DNA of 64,000 nt from Epiperipatus broadwayi (Eukaryota; Onychophora; Udeonychophora; Euonychophora; Peripatidae). The DNA lies in the NCBI GenBank assembly GCA_028023455.1, contig JAQFVV010012477.1, forward strand, positions 4,669,365 through 4,733,364, written 5' to 3'. Positions 23,313 through 37,139 of this stretch are shown piece after piece; within the stretch, counting starts at the first letter, position 1, and the number at the start of each line of letters is the position of its first letter. Below the pieces are notes generated by a model that saw nothing but the letters and a program-made list of their open reading frames with translations, had not been told where the DNA came from and ran no database searches. A program made the position numbers and the translations under genes.

Positions 23313-26300
23313 AAGAATAAATTGCCAAACCCAAAACATAAATTATTATGCTACAAGTGCATTTTGCATATTATTGTTGGTAATGATTATATTTGAATTA
23401 ACTAAAAACCTTCAATTATGTGTGATTTTATATTTTTTTAAAGGGATTAATCGGCTGGAGAGTCACAATCTTTCCTATAGTTTTCCAAAAAGTTATTTTA
23501 TATCTTTTTAAAAATCATTTTTTTAGGATATACCAGATAAGAAAACACTTGCATAAATATATACACACACACATATATATATATATGTAGATACACTTTT
23601 TTAGATAAAAGTAATTTTAATTTATATTATTGTACATATTTCATATTCATATTATGTTCACTTTATGTAAGTTTTATTTCTTGACCATTTCATATGCATA
23701 ATAAAAGATTTAAAGTTTTAAAAGCAGCTGAGTAAATATTAGGTGCTAAATACCTTCTAGTTATATATATCTGACGCTACATATTTCAAGGATCTCAATT
23801 GTAAACTAACTACAGGCATTTTGAACTTTTGACAAATGTTATATACTAAAAATAAAAATTTGAGATAAAAGAAAATGTTAACTGAGGTCAAACAATAATT
23901 ATATGCAAGCTAGTTAATTTTAAAAATAAAACAGCTGTATTATTATAAATTAATTAATAAACTTTTCTTTCTATTATTTTATCTATTCATCTATCCATCC
24001 ATATACCTGCCTATCACATACCTATTTATCTATTTTTTTGTAATATCTATCAATCTATTTACCTATCTATATGAATCAAAAGCTCTCCTGATGAATGGAG
24101 GTGCATCAACTTGCCCTCATTTAAAAATGGATTAGAAGGCAGTCAAGTAAACTTAAACATTTCAACAGGCATACCACTTTTTTGAGGTAATCAAAAATAT
24201 TCAACTCAATTAATTCTTCCTTAACTTGTAAAATACCTCAGAAAAAACATTGTTGTCCAATAACTTTAGATCACAGTATTAATAATATTATTCTAAGTGA
24301 TAATGAAGCACTTTTTTATAGAGTAACTTTTAATGCTTTTACTGATGTTAAAATTGTCAGAAAAAATTTAAAGATATCAGCATTTTATGAACTGTAGCCA
24401 AGATCAGAAGACTTTTCCTTTGTTTTTTTGATAGAAGAAATGCACAAAGGCATTCATATTCTTCAGGTCTATTTTACATACCAATATTTTGAAGTATAAT
24501 TTATTTAGTTTTTGTTTATTTATGAAGTATTTTTGATTAGTTTTACAGACTAATTGTTTGATTATTATGAAGATGTATACAGGTAAACTTTTATTTTATT
24601 TATTTATGTTTTATTATTAGAAATAGAAATTAATAAAGTTGACCATAAGATAAAAAAGATATCAGTATCTATTATGTCCTTATCCATCAACATTAATTTG
24701 GTGTTAACATTTTTTAAAATACTGGAATTTTTGTAAAAAAAAAGTAGGAATTTAAAATAGAATTTGATAGTTATCATAAATATGCCTCCATTTCTTAAAA
24801 AAAAAAAATCTTAAAATAAAAACAAATTCATTAATTTTTACTTTTAATGTGTACATAAATATCTATGATGATATTTATGGTATATGATTATATTTACAGA
24901 TCAAATGTGTTTTTTAGAATATTATTCACTTATAAGATAAAAAAAAAAAATCAAGTTCACTTTATTGAATTTTAGTATAAAATAAAATTTCTATAAAAAC
25001 AAAAGCATTGTGCATCTCTGAAAACTCTCACTGGGTAAAACAATAGCATGTGTCAGAATTCGGGAAGATTAAAGTGACACAAAGGTATCCATTAGAAAAA
25101 TCACTATTGTCAAGTACTCTTAAATTGCATTTTACAGCTATTCATTAAGATATGCTAATTTTTTTTTTTTAAAAAGCAAAATTGCATAATTCTGAATATT
25201 TACTTTTTAATTTAAAAAAATTCAAAGAAGTCATTACAATAAATATACAGTAAGGTTAAAGTATTTTAGTCCTGCCTTCACATGCTTAATAGATTTAGTT
25301 TTTTTGTAGTCTCTTTTAAGTCTGTTTGTGATAATTTTTTGAATTTTTTTTAAGAATAACTAACAACATGATTTTGCTTGTAAACCACATTAAGATTTAT
25401 AATTATTTTTACACAATAATTGTGTAGTAATTATTAAAAGTCAAAAGTATATATGATTATTATTTTATTTGATATCTATATGCTTTATTTTTAAAATTAA
25501 AAATTAAATTCTAGTGTAATGAAAACTTGATAACTATAGTTGTTATGATTATCACATCTTGTAAGCTCATCACTATATATCAACAAAACTATATTATGAT
25601 CTTTTGAGATATTCTAAGAATTATAAAGAAATCTTAATATTTTTAAAAAAGTGACAGATTTATTAGAGATTAATATTTATTCATTCATATTTCAAAAATA
25701 AATTACAGTCAAAAAGATTTTGTTTATTTTCTGGAATATATTTTTTTTTTTGTTGATTGTTGATAATGAAAATGTTCTTTGTTTTCATTGTAAACTTATT
25801 TTTTCAATTTTGAAAAATTCAGATATGATTGTTTTGGAATGTTTATCATCTACAAATGTTTATTTCTATCAAATCAGGTTCAATTTATTAAATTCTAACC
25901 TAGAAAAAAAGATTTAACACTAAATTCAAAAGTTAAAAAATTACAAAATTTATCATCAAGAAGAATAATTGATCTGTCACAGTATAAAAAGTTAATCATT
26001 TAATATTGGTCAGTTAATAGATAACTGTGTTATATTGTGCAAATTCTCAGCATTTGGTATGCCTTATAAATATTGCTTTTTTTTAAAATTACTTTTCTAT
26101 AAGCATGTATTAGAATGAGAAGTGGACCATTTATAAGCTTTTTATTTTTATTTTATAAGCTTTTATAAGCATTTATGGCCTTGAAGTGGACCATTTATAA
26201 GCTGTTTACACACAGACATATATATATACAATTAAATAATACTCTGGGAAACCATATGCAAATTTGTAAATATGAATACCAAAAAATAATTTCTTTTACT

Positions 26301-26837
26301 GTGAAGAATAAGATATTATCAAAAAGTAGATACTTTTTATAATTTTAACTTTTTATAATCTTAAAAGCTTTTCTATTTTGTTATTTCCCTCACTCCATTT
26401 TTTTTTTATATATTGTAATATTTTACTCACATACATAAAGTCTGATTATCATGAGCCTCTCATAACACAGATTATTTCTGAACTAACTATGACAATGAAA
26501 TAATGCGTTTATGTAACAATAGTGCTATCTTTTAATTTTATACAGAACATTTTTTTTCTTCCTGTTTTATGTATTTTTTTTATTTTTGTTTTTATTTATT
26601 TTTTTTTTTTTTGTGGAGTTAAAATGACTATTGCCATTTTTGAGAAACTATTACAGATGATGGAAATATTTTCATTTGTTCATGATTTTTAAAAGCAGTT
26701 TATATATATATGGAATTATCTGCTTAAATAGAATAGTGCAATCTCGTAATAAAATTTGATGAAAATTGAAGACAGTATTTTTATTATTTGCCATTCCATT
26801 AATATGCATATTTTACCTGTATATATATATATATATA
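23313..26837. other. AT-rich anonymous DNA with microsatellites
   Basis: It holds (CA)n(TA)n at 23559-23586, a degenerate TATC/CATC patch at 23975-24070, poly-A/T runs and a TA tract at 26820-26836. A 21-bp direct repeat (GAAGTGGACCATTTATAAGC) occurs at 26123 and 26185. No coding motif was recognised on either strand. Confidence 0.5.
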
Positions 26838-27070
26838 CACACATTACAAGCATAAAGCTAAACTAGTCAATATAAAATCAAAACTACCCCAAATCTAAAA
26901 TTAAACCAGACCAGGATAAAAATAATATTAAAACACAACCTAAGGTTTCACTGCTACAAGCAGACTTTTCAAGTGTAAAGAACTACAAAAAAACTACACA
27001 ATATATATACTATTAAAAACTACCCACAAATCCATTCACTTCCCATCCACCCTTAATATTAAAAGAACTT

Positions 27071-27394
27071 TTTTTTGATAGAAAGACTATTCCTGGTGTA
27101 GTATATTTTATTCCTTGTTTATTTTGTAAGAAGGTTTACATAGGTCAGAGTAGTCTGAGTTTAAATGAAAGAATAAAGGTTCATAAAAGTAGAGTTAAAA
27201 ATAGATATCTTAGTTCTGCTTTGTATGTCCATGAAAAAAATACAGGCCATACTATTGATTTTGATGAAGCTAAGGTTGTCTTCTTTGAGAGAAATGAAAT
27301 CAAAAGAAGAATTAAAGAGTCTTTATTATTGAAAATTTATTATTCTGAAGCAATTAACTTATTTAAGAGTTCTTTTAATATTAAGGGTGGATGA
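27071..27394 (+). pseudogene. PLE-A2 GIY-YIG endonuclease domain
   Basis: This is an uninterrupted frame of about 105 codons from FFDRKTIP to a stop at 27392-27394. It carries GVVYFIPCLFCKK (GIY half with a CxxC pair), then VYIGQSSLSLNERIKVHKSR, with YIG at 27137-27145 and the Arg and His of the R-x-x-x-H block. LSSALYVHEKNTGHTIDF follows with two His, giving the CCHH zinc pattern known from PLE nucleases. The end is VVFFERNEIKRRIKESLL, with the Glu/Arg-Lys block of the catalytic C-terminal half. All key residues I expect are present, so the domain itself may be intact, but it has no RT and no start context and is a fragment. Confidence 0.85.
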
Positions 27395-27551
27395 GAAGTG
27401 AATGGATTTGTGGGTAGTTTTTAATAGTATATATATATTGTGTAGTTTTTTTTGTAGTTCTTTACACTTGAGAAGTCTGCTTGTAGCAGTGAAACCTTAG
27501 GTTGTGTTTTAATATTATTTTTATGCTGGTCTGGTTTAATTTTAGATTTGA

Positions 27552-27607
27552 GGTAGTTTTGATTATATATATATATATTGGTAGTTTTGATTATATATAT
27601 ATATATT
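27552..27607 (+). repeat. 28-bp tandem duplication
   Basis: GGTAGTTTTGATTATATATA plus the rest of the TA run and TT occurs twice in tandem at the 3' edge of PLE-A2. Confidence 0.9.
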
Positions 27608-27660
27608 GGTACTTTTCCATAGTTAATATAAAATGCCAAAAACAAATAAAACATATATTT

Positions 27661-28466
27661 TTTATTTATTAAAATTAATTGAGCTGAGTATACTCTCAAT
27701 ACATTTCTGTCATATTCATGGTTATTCTGTAGGGAAGACTCACTTTTTATTAATTTGATTACTGTTTGATCTTTGGTTCATTACATATTCATTTTATGTA
27801 ATGAACCACACTTCTTTAATCTTGTGAATTCTGTCATTCTTTCTTCACACATAGTTTTAATAATGTTTGGATCAACACTGTGTCTATTTTCCCTTTCATG
27901 GTTGTAAAACAACAGATGTGTTGGAGTAATTTGACTTTGCTTTTGTATTTTTATACATTAAAGCATCTTCTGTGATTCTTTCTTTAAGATTAAACCTTCC
28001 TTTCACCACAGTATTATATAGATATCCATTCTAGCTGCATCCAGTAGAATAAGTAATATTAGTCACATCTAAATTATGAATTGTCTTGTTGTCCATATAC
28101 ATACTATGGTAAAACAAAGGCTAATCTAAAAGCAAAAATCCCACAAAAAGCTATAATGTGTAAAAAGGCAAAAGCAAATGCAAACCCAATTATACCAACT
28201 CATTAGTTTTTTGCAACCATTAAAGAGAACACAGACACAGCACTGATCCAAGTATTATTAAAATAGTGTGTGAGGAAAGAAGTGATAGGAAGTGCAAGAT
28301 TAAGGAGGTAAGGTTCATTGCACAAAATGAATATGTAATGAACCAAAGAACTAACAGTTTTCAAATTTGTAAAAAGTGGATCTTCCCAGTTGCATAACCA
28401 TGAATATAATGTAAAAGCATCAAAAGTATACTCACCTCAATTAATTTTATTAAATAAAAAAATAAA
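27661..28466. mobile_element. Element with about 300-bp terminal inverted repeats
   Basis: The left arm 27661-27968 and right arm 28145-28466 are complementary along almost their whole length. Examples are TTAATTGAGCTGAGTATACT against the complement of AGTATACTCACCTCAATTAA, and GGTTCATTACATATTCATTT against the complement of 28314-28345. The arms differ by scattered substitutions, so the insertion is not recent. The spacer of about 175 bp has no coding frame. Each arm carries an inner hairpin (GGTTCATTACA...TGTAATGAACC). No transposase is seen. It is either a non-autonomous DNA element with long TIRs or an inverted duplication. It directly abuts PLE-A2. Confidence 0.75.
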
Positions 28467-28512
28467 TATTTAAACTCTGTTTTCAGTTATATATATATAT
28501 ATATATATCAAT

Positions 28513-28849
28513 TCATTATTATAAAAACAATCCATACAAACATTTAATTCAACATATAAAACTCCTAGAGAAGTTAAAAATATTATATAAAGAAAGTCAA
28601 AAAATGCTATTCTTTCATATTCTCAGATCTATAAAAATACCTTTCTGTGTTTAAATACACATAAGAACTTAAGTTTGAAATAAAAGAAGACTTTTATTTC
28701 AACAATCAACCCTCAAAAATGAGGTATAGGTTTATGAGGAAACTTACTTAGCCTCAGAAATTATCAATAAGTTGTAAGTGATAATTTTTTAGTAACACCA
28801 GTGGTCAAAAGTTATCTTTGTTTAACAAATATTATTTTCTCACTTCTAG
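28513..28849 (+). repeat. 337-bp tandem repeat, unit 1
   Basis: Unit 1 starts TCATTATTATAAAAACAATC, and the same order of text recurs in unit 2: ACATTTAATTCAACATATA, ATGCTATTCTTT, TTCTGTGTTTAAAT and GGTTTATGAG. It has no coding signal. Confidence 0.8.
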
Positions 28850-29203
28850 TCATTATTATAATAACAATTCATAGAAACATTTAATTCAACATATATATTT
28901 CTCTGAAAAAATTAAAAAAATATTATTTGCAGAATGTCAAGAAAGATGCTATTCTTTGACATTCTCACATCTATAAAAATAGTTTTCTGTGTTTAAATCC
29001 ATATAAGAACTTGAGTTTAAAATAAAAGAGGATGCCTTTTAGTTCAACAAAAGACTAAGACCACCCACAAATAAGTTATTATAGGTTTATGAGAAAACTT
29101 GTTTAGTCTCAGATATTGTCAGTTAGTAGTAATTGATAATTTTTCAGTAACTTCAAAGGTCAATGTTTATCTCTATTTAAAGGATATTATCTCGATTCTA
29201 TTC
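28850..29203 (+). repeat. 337-bp tandem repeat, unit 2
   Basis: Unit 2 starts TCATTATTATAATAACAATT and ends at a third TCATTAT. It has diverged visibly from unit 1, including a small insertion near 29050, so the duplication is old. Confidence 0.8.
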
Positions 29204-30189
29204 ATTATATATATATATGCATTTAATTCATTGCCTGTGGAAGGGTTATTTATTCTTTTTGTTTACATATAGATTGAGCTATGTTCAATTTAAAATTTAT
29301 ATATTAAAACTTATTTAATTATTATAATCTAGGAGTTAAAAGTGAGATTCTGTCTCCAGCCTTAAATAATTGATTATGAGTTTAATAACTCTTAAATGCC
29401 ATATTTCATATAGCTGATAAATTAATTTCACTCTGAACTGCCAAAAATGTTGACAAGGGTATGTTTATAAACAACTGAATTCCAAGAATAGGTTCATTCT
29501 AATTGTAATTCATTGTTCATTTAGAATGCATGTAATTGATAGCATGGGTAAAAGTCATTTGCTCCCTTTGTATATATATATTATGATGCACACATGTTAA
29601 CATCTATAGTTTCTTTGTAGTATACAAATAGCTAAATAAAGAAAACACTTTAAGGTCATATGTTTAATAAAAAAATACTTATTGTTTTGAATGAATCTGA
29701 AATAAATAAACCATGTATTTATTAAATTTTAAAATGAAATATTTTAGTTTAAATTATTACCAAATGATAACAATGCCTTATTGGAATTATAAAGAAGATA
29801 GTCACATGATCAAAAGCCAGGGTTTAAAAAAAGACCATGCTTTATATTATCATAGCTACAGAAATGATTTCAGCAAGAAAAACACACATTTTTTTTTTTG
29901 CTTAAAATTTTGCATTTATTTTATTTTACTTTTATTAAATATATTTGGAAGAAATATGGACTGTAAGATAACTTAGAAAGAAGCAGCATCAGTTCCCACC
30001 CCTTTCATTTGATATCTTTGTGACTAAAATTAAATGGATATTACAAATGCTATACTGACCACCATAAAGTTAAGATAATTGAATTTACATTGGATTGCAG
30101 TATCAAAAGGAATAATAATGATTCAAATTGCTTATGGATCCCTTATATATATATATATATATTGTGATGTACAGTATTTTTGAACACAT

Positions 30190-30224
<35 letters not shown>

Positions 30225-31944
30225 ACAGATGCTTGTTTATTTGTATAGTCAACAATCAAGGTAGTAAAAGTGAGATTTTGTATGACTTTTGTTGCTATTA
30301 AAACTCAGTGATTTTTTTAAATAAAATTTTTCCATCATAAAAATATAATGCATTGGTCTCTTTATCAAGAAATTATGATATCTTGAATTATTTTAATATT
30401 TTTTAATAAGAAAATCAAAAATGGATACTCTAATAAAAAAATTATGAATTTTAAAGTTTTTTTTAAAAATTTGTTTATTTACATTTTTATTTATTTGTTT
30501 ACATTTTCCTTTGAATAGTATATAATTGAAGTCATGGAATCAGATAATGCGTAGTTTCTGTATGTAGGGAATTAAGTTAGTTTGACCATTCATTCTTTTA
30601 CTAATTTAGAGACATATTTACATCCATTATTTACTTTGAATATGCTTGATTTATGCATCCATTTCTTAATATTGCTAAAGTATATTGAACTGATATTGGT
30701 ATTTCCAAAATAAATGTTCTCAATAGTGAAATGATTCCATATCATAATTCACAATTAATAGCATGAAGATGAAGAAAATGAAAAAAGAGGCTTTTCTTTT
30801 TTTGCATATTATGATGTCTTGATAAAAGTTTTTTTTTGTTGCTCAAAAGATGCTGAGATTGATGAAGTGGAACAATTTATAGTATAAAGAATTCAGAGAT
30901 CTCAAATTGAAGATTAATACTAAGATGTATGATAAAGAAACAATTAGTGGCATAAAGGAATATTTAAATTACTATGATGCAAAAGCAAATTTATAATTAT
31001 GAAAAGTTATTTGGACAGTAAGCCTATTAATTATTAAATTGAAGATAACACTCTTGATGTATATAAAAATTAATTATTTGTAATAAATATATATATATAT
31101 ATTGTAGCCTTTTGGTTTATTCCATCTATAAACCAAATATAATAAAATGAAGCAATTGTGGGAAATTTTTTTTTTTGATATAAAGAAAAGTTAAAGGTTT
31201 TATTTGAGAAAGTAATGGATATATAGTTCAAAAGTAACGTCTATAGAGACAGTTTGGTGTTTGTATAAAATGTAGTTATCATTATTTAATGCAGGGGGAT
31301 GACTGATTTTTTTTTTATAATAATTTACCAATATAATAATTCGGGAATAAATATTTATATGACTAGGATAAAGTCTTGTGAATTTGATCTCTATTACTAA
31401 GGAGTTGATGAGAATTAAAATTGAATAGATTGTCAGTAGCTTTGGTTAACAGTTTCTTTCTGGAGAATAAGTTTAAAGTTATGGGAGATTATAGTGAATA
31501 TTTATGTTTATGATTATCAGAAATTATTATTGATTTTATGCTTGTAATTATAAGAAATTATGATGGATATTTGTGTTCATATAATCTGAATAATCAGTTT
31601 TCTATTTAATGGTCTGCACATGTGTGTGTGTGATACAGATATATGGGTTTGATTTTTTTTTCCTTTCCTTATAGAAACTGACAATTTTTTTTTAAATTAT
31701 TAAAAATATAAATCTAAATAAGAAATTATTTAGATTAAATGAATGTAACCTTTTTTTGACCAAAAAAAAAGTGTTAGCAAGCTATGTTTTCAATTATATC
31801 TTCTTTAACTAATTTTCCATAAATTAATCGACAATGTGTTAATTAAAGAGATCTGGTTTCAGATCAGACAAAGTTGTTAAAAAAGTAACACTTTAGAAAG
31901 AGTTATTGTTCATTCTGAGTGGGGATTTTTTTAATTAGACTTGA
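29204..31944. other. AT-rich anonymous DNA with TA microsatellites
   Basis: TA runs at 30146-30162, 30191-30223 (preceded by CA units) and 31086-31104 stand out. An 87-codon open frame at 29713-29976 shows only Phe/Lys/Asn-rich text consistent with base composition. No feature was supported. Confidence 0.5.
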
Positions 31945-32060
31945 AGAGGAACCACTGGGGGGGGGTGTAACATATGTTTTCTTTTTTCTCATTATCCTAT
32001 AAAAACTGGAAACGGTAAATAAAGAAAAAACTTTTGCTGATTGAGAACTGGGCTGACTAA
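31945..32060 (+). other. Possible LTR edge: purine tract plus TG start
   Basis: AGAGGAACCACTGGGGGGGG (about 31947-31967) is followed by TGTAACATATG. A TATAAAA box lies at about 31999 and AATAAA at about 32019. A polypurine tract before TG, then TATA and a poly(A) signal, is the arrangement of a 3' LTR edge. No integrase or RT remnant lies upstream and no partner LTR was found, so this is only a suggestion. Confidence 0.25.
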
Positions 32061-35000
32061 CTAAAAAATTAGTATCTCTAAAGGTTTTTTTTTCTCCAAG
32101 TTTTTAAATTTTCTTTCTCAGAATTTAATAATGAAGTTAAGTTGTATAGTAGACCAAAATATGAATTTCTAATTCATCCATAAGTGGTGCATCTTTTTCT
32201 CAAGTCAATTATGAAGAAGTCAACTTTTGATAAGATATTTTCTGCTGAATATCACAATTTATCCAGTCTGCTTATAAAATTTCCTGCAAGGAGAGAATTG
32301 TCAAATTTTTTTTATCAAATTAAAAGACCAATTCAGATTATAATAATTATTTGGCTGTTTAAAATTCGTTTAAAGAAATTGCAGCAAACTACTAAAAATG
32401 TTTAAAAAGTTAATTCATGTTAGTAATCAGAAACTGCTTATTGTCTATGATTTGAGCCTTTAAATGGAAAAGAAGAAAAAGGAAAACAAAGTGAATTCAA
32501 ATCCAGGAAAAAACTCATCAAATGGAAGGTAACCAATAGAACTCTTTTAAAATTTATTAATTCTCCTGTAGCTACACTTTTGATTTAAAATAACTATCTA
32601 CGTTTTTTTATCTATCTTGATTCAAATGACTATCTGTGCATTTTATACACATTTAATTAAAATAACTGTCTGATGTGCAAGTATATAGCTATCTCAAGTA
32701 AATGAACTGACTACATTAATATGGACAGTGGAAGGAAAAGACATTTAAAGAGACTATCTGTAATGTTGATATTTATTCTTTATTTTATTTTATATATATA
32801 ATATGTCATTTGTTTTTTTTTATATATATTTCATTTGATATATACTATGTCACACTCTAATCACTAGATTATTTAATTTAATATTTTGTTTATGATTAAA
32901 ATGTTTGAAGGAAAGAGAAAAAAATGATTTTGATACCATTTAAGTATAGATGCTCACGTAAATTTAAATTTAAAAGTAAAGCGAGAAATGATATAAATAT
33001 TTTTATTATTCTTAACAAAATTTTAATTTGTGCTTAATAGTAAATATGAAGATTGAGGGGATGGTCGTAAAACTCATAATTATTCTAAAGTATTGTTGAT
33101 CTGTTATTAATAAAAATGTTAGGTATGTTGTTGGCTTGACTGTTTAAAATTGAAATAATTCATATATGTTTTGATTCAGGATTTGGTTAGTCTTTGTCAT
33201 TTATCTACGCTATAATCGATGTATATATGGGCATATATAAGCTATAAATGCTTGTCATTACTAACATAAAGTTATCCTACCACCCAATAGATGGGAAATA
33301 GCTGTCTCATGATATATACCATGGCAGTCGGAGATGACTAAGTTTCACTCCATTTATTTGTTAGGATAGAGAATTATTCATAAAGTTACTGTTTAATTGT
33401 AGAAAATGTTGCATGCCAATATAGAGAATAGGTGTCTAAGAGGAGCTCTTGACATGATTCTGGATCTTAAGAAAAGATCTAGCTCAAGCAAATAGTTTAA
33501 GTTTGAAGTTGATGTTGTTGTTTTTGTTTATTTCCCTTATCAAGACGTGGCTGTGTGCACGTTATAGATACTGCATGATGATGTGTGATATGAAGAGAGT
33601 TTTCTTACATGGGACAGAATAAAGTTGCCCTGAAAGGATAAGGATTCAGTCAGATGTATATGTATGATGAAGAATGGCAAAGATTTTAATTAATAAACTA
33701 ACCGAACTGTGTTGATATTTTTTTGAATGATGGTAAATTGAGGTCGTCAAGCTGAGTGGACATACTGACCTATTAAGATATACAGTCAAAACGTAAAGAT
33801 CTGACAAGCATGAATGTAAAAGTGTGGGTTTTGAATTTAAACCCGTTTGCAAAATTAGTAGGGTAATTTTATGACATATAATCCTTCTTCATTGGAAATG
33901 TGAAAATTATTGCTTGATAAAATGGTTTAGAAATGTAAGATTATTTCACATTGTTAGTTAAAATAATTGAAGCGAATATATTATTTTGGAATAGTCCAAT
34001 GGACAATGTTTACAATAATAAGGGGGGAGGTAGAAATTTATAGGTTTTTTTCTCTTTCAAGATAAGTTTTCTTAAAGCTAGAACAATACGGAATTCTGTT
34101 TCCGTGTGTGAGCGTTTGTATTTATTATTATTATTAATTATTTATTTAATAAATGAATGGGTCAAAACAAAAAGTGAGTCATCCAGGAAATCAGTTAATT
34201 CAAACATGTATTCGAATATTCAGATCAGAATCATATTTGTGTGTAACAATATTATAATTTGGTGTGTTTTTGTTTTATTTTATCATTATTGTTAATGTAA
34301 TAAAAGTTTACTATTGTTATAAGATTATATTGTGTTTTGTGTTTGATGTTTCAAATATCTTCAGAATCTATATATCCAGCACCTATAGTTAAAGTCATAT
34401 TAGTTCATATTTAAATTTAATTATTTATTTTATAATAATACTTTATTTCCAAGATCGATTTGCAGTAGTCATTAATATATTGTTCCATATTCGATTCACA
34501 TAGTTAATTTTATATTAATAATTTATTTCCATGATTGATTTACAGTATTAATTTTATCTTGAATATTTCTATATTCGATTAATATAATTCATTTTATATA
34601 AGTCATTTTATAAACTTCATTTTCACATAATTTATTTTCACCATTAATTTGCATAATCTGATTTCTGATTATTTCCGTACTTTACTTTCATGAGTAAATT
34701 TTGATTGATTTATCTGATTGATGTCCATGGTTTGCTTCCATAGTTTACTTTAGCAAAATAAAATTATTAAGGTTATTAATTAAAAATAGATTAGAAATAA
34801 TAGAATAAAATGACAGGGAATAGTTGAGTTTAACAAATTTAACCTTTTGATTCATTGTAATGTTGTGAATATTGGGAGCAGACATAAAATCCCTTTCCTG
34901 CTCTCAGTGTTTAGAGTGATTCCCACTATTAAACTCACCATATCAAAATTTATTTTGCATATATGGAATCATATCCATTACAGTGTAATCGTTTATATGG

Positions 35001-37139
35001 GCACCTCTTGAGAGATCTAGACCTTGAGAAAGAGCAGTTCAATTATTAGTCTAAGAGCTAGTTAGGAAGTCAAGTAGCACATTATAATAAAATTATTATA
35101 TTATTAAAATAGGGATTATGAATTGATAATTGACTGACAGATATATGTATGTTAGAGAAATAAGATTAGAGATTCTCAGATTAGAGAACATAACACAGAC
35201 ATTCGTGTTCTATAATAGTAGCTATCGAAAGTGATAGATGCTGAGAACAAAAAATAAAGTAATAGAATTAAATGGGTAGGATTTACCTGTGATAATTTTG
35301 TCTAATGTTAAATTAAGTGATGGTTTTATACTATGAACATAGATTATGAGTTCTCTGCATCGATTATTGATTTATTTCCAGTCATATTTAAACGATAACT
35401 GTATACAGTATTTTCTGTAGTTACCACTCGAGATCAGATATTATAATAAAGTTGTGGAAGAAAGTTGTCTCATTATTATGAATTTTATAATAAATTTATC
35501 ATGAAATATTTGCATGACTAATGCTAGGTTTGAAATTAAGACCACATAATGTAACAGTCAGAATCATCTATCTCACTAACACACTGCAGAATTCAAACCC
35601 CAGACATGAAACTGAACATTCTAGGAGGGGTTGCCTTCTAGATATACTAAGTTCGAATCTAAAGCCCAAATTTCACAGCACCATCTACGTGACAACGCAT
35701 CTGATGCCAATACTAGTATGACCTTTGAACGGTGCCTGGTGGTCAGGGAGAAACAAAAGACTCTATACTAAAAGAAGTTTGGGTGGCTAATTAACGTCTA
35801 TGGATTTACAAAAGAAATGCAGAAAATATATATATAGACTGAGACAGTGACAGGAATCAAATAAAATAAGAGATCAAATTTAGTTTTAAATAATTTCACA
35901 AAATTTATTTAAATAAATTATATATATAACACCACTGTCTGATTATATGAGACAGGGACTCATATTAGATAATTGTGGGCATTATATTTCAATAAATGAC
36001 AAAAAGGTTTTAAAACAAAGTGATAAATTCTATTCCTCGGGCTAATAGCATTACGATAATGTGCTTGACGAGATAGGAACATGTGTGAGGTGCTTTGAGC
36101 AATTATTCAAGTTTAAGAAAATATTTGAAAATTAAGTGTTCTAAAATATTTATTGATTTCGAGAATAGCACGGACTAAAGCTTACTAAGCAACAAAGTGG
36201 GAATGTGATCAAAGCATTTATTTGATAATAATATTAATAGAGTTGCATTGGGAGGTCAGTATTGCTGATAATGAATTTATTAAAGTTGGAGGGTGTGACA
36301 CGTTTAAGTCACGGATGCTTTGTAAAATAAATATAAAATAAAACAATATTGAAGATCTGGAATAATTATGGAGGGCATCTCGCCACTAACCCATAGTAAA
36401 GTATTTTGATGAACAGCCGAAACTTAGCAACTGGGTGACGATTGCGTTTAATTCCCAGGGGTGTCATTTGTGAACACCCTCTGCCTGGAAACTGCAATAG
36501 TGAAAAGAGTCCTTGGAAAATTAAAACAAAGCGGTCTCAACAACCAATTCATTTACCAGCAATACAAGACTAGTGTATATAAAACATACTGAATGGGTTT
36601 TACTTGGATTAAGAGAAATGCCCAATCAAATTCCCAGAAATTCATTTAAAAGGGTCCGCACATTCTCGATGTCAATGATGAACTTTGTATTTAAAGTAGA
36701 ACACGGTAATTAAAATAGGAAAATGCATGCTTGCGGGTTTGAAAAGTAAGTATAGATTTATATATGCAATCATGCATTAGGGGACACATTTAATCATTGA
36801 CCTCGCACATACTCTCATATTAGATTAAAATCAATAACATGTAGATTTTAAACTATGTGATTATATTATATATTAAAGAAAAGAATCACCCTCGAACGAG
36901 TGATTTGCAAGATAATAAAATTGGAAAATTATAAATTTAAAATATGCCTTAATAGCGGCATCTTACTTTCAATAAAGGGAATAGTTCACTCGGTCAAAGA
37001 CGATTCTGACACATTATCATAATAAAATAAAAGAAAGCTTTATAAATAGAAAATATTAACCCAAGGATAGAGCAAAACGGTTGATTATATTTGAACACTT
37101 TAAAGAAGTACATAATAAAGTTATGTGAAATTTCAGAAA
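32061..37139. other. Anonymous DNA, less extreme in AT than its flanks
   Basis: To the eye this stretch has more G/C and more CpG than the rest of the window. It has no recognisable coding frame. Several tRNA B-box-like strings occur (for example GTTCGAATCTAAA near 35653 and GTTTAATTCCCAGG near 36446) without convincing A-boxes. A degenerate 30-40 bp tandem pattern (ATTTCCATGATTGATTTACA-like) runs from about 34440 to 34740. It may be old LTR or SINE debris. Confidence 0.35.

Larger units (their letters stand above)
26838..27640 (+). mobile_element. Penelope-like element copy A2, snap-back structure
   Basis: The right half (27071-27640) is a 5'-truncated PLE-A: the GIY-YIG domain followed by the 3' UTR. 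The left part (26838-27070) is the same 3' end in reverse complement: ATTAAAAACTACCCACAAAT and CACCCTTAATATTAAAAGAA are the complement of 27365-27430, and CTACAAGCAGACTTTTCAAG is the complement of 27465-27484. The unit is therefore an inverted repeat with arms of about 230 bp, the nuclease domain acting as the loop. Inverted truncated copies at the 5' end are a known habit of PLEs. The GIY-YIG part of A2 is better preserved than that of A1. Confidence 0.85.
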
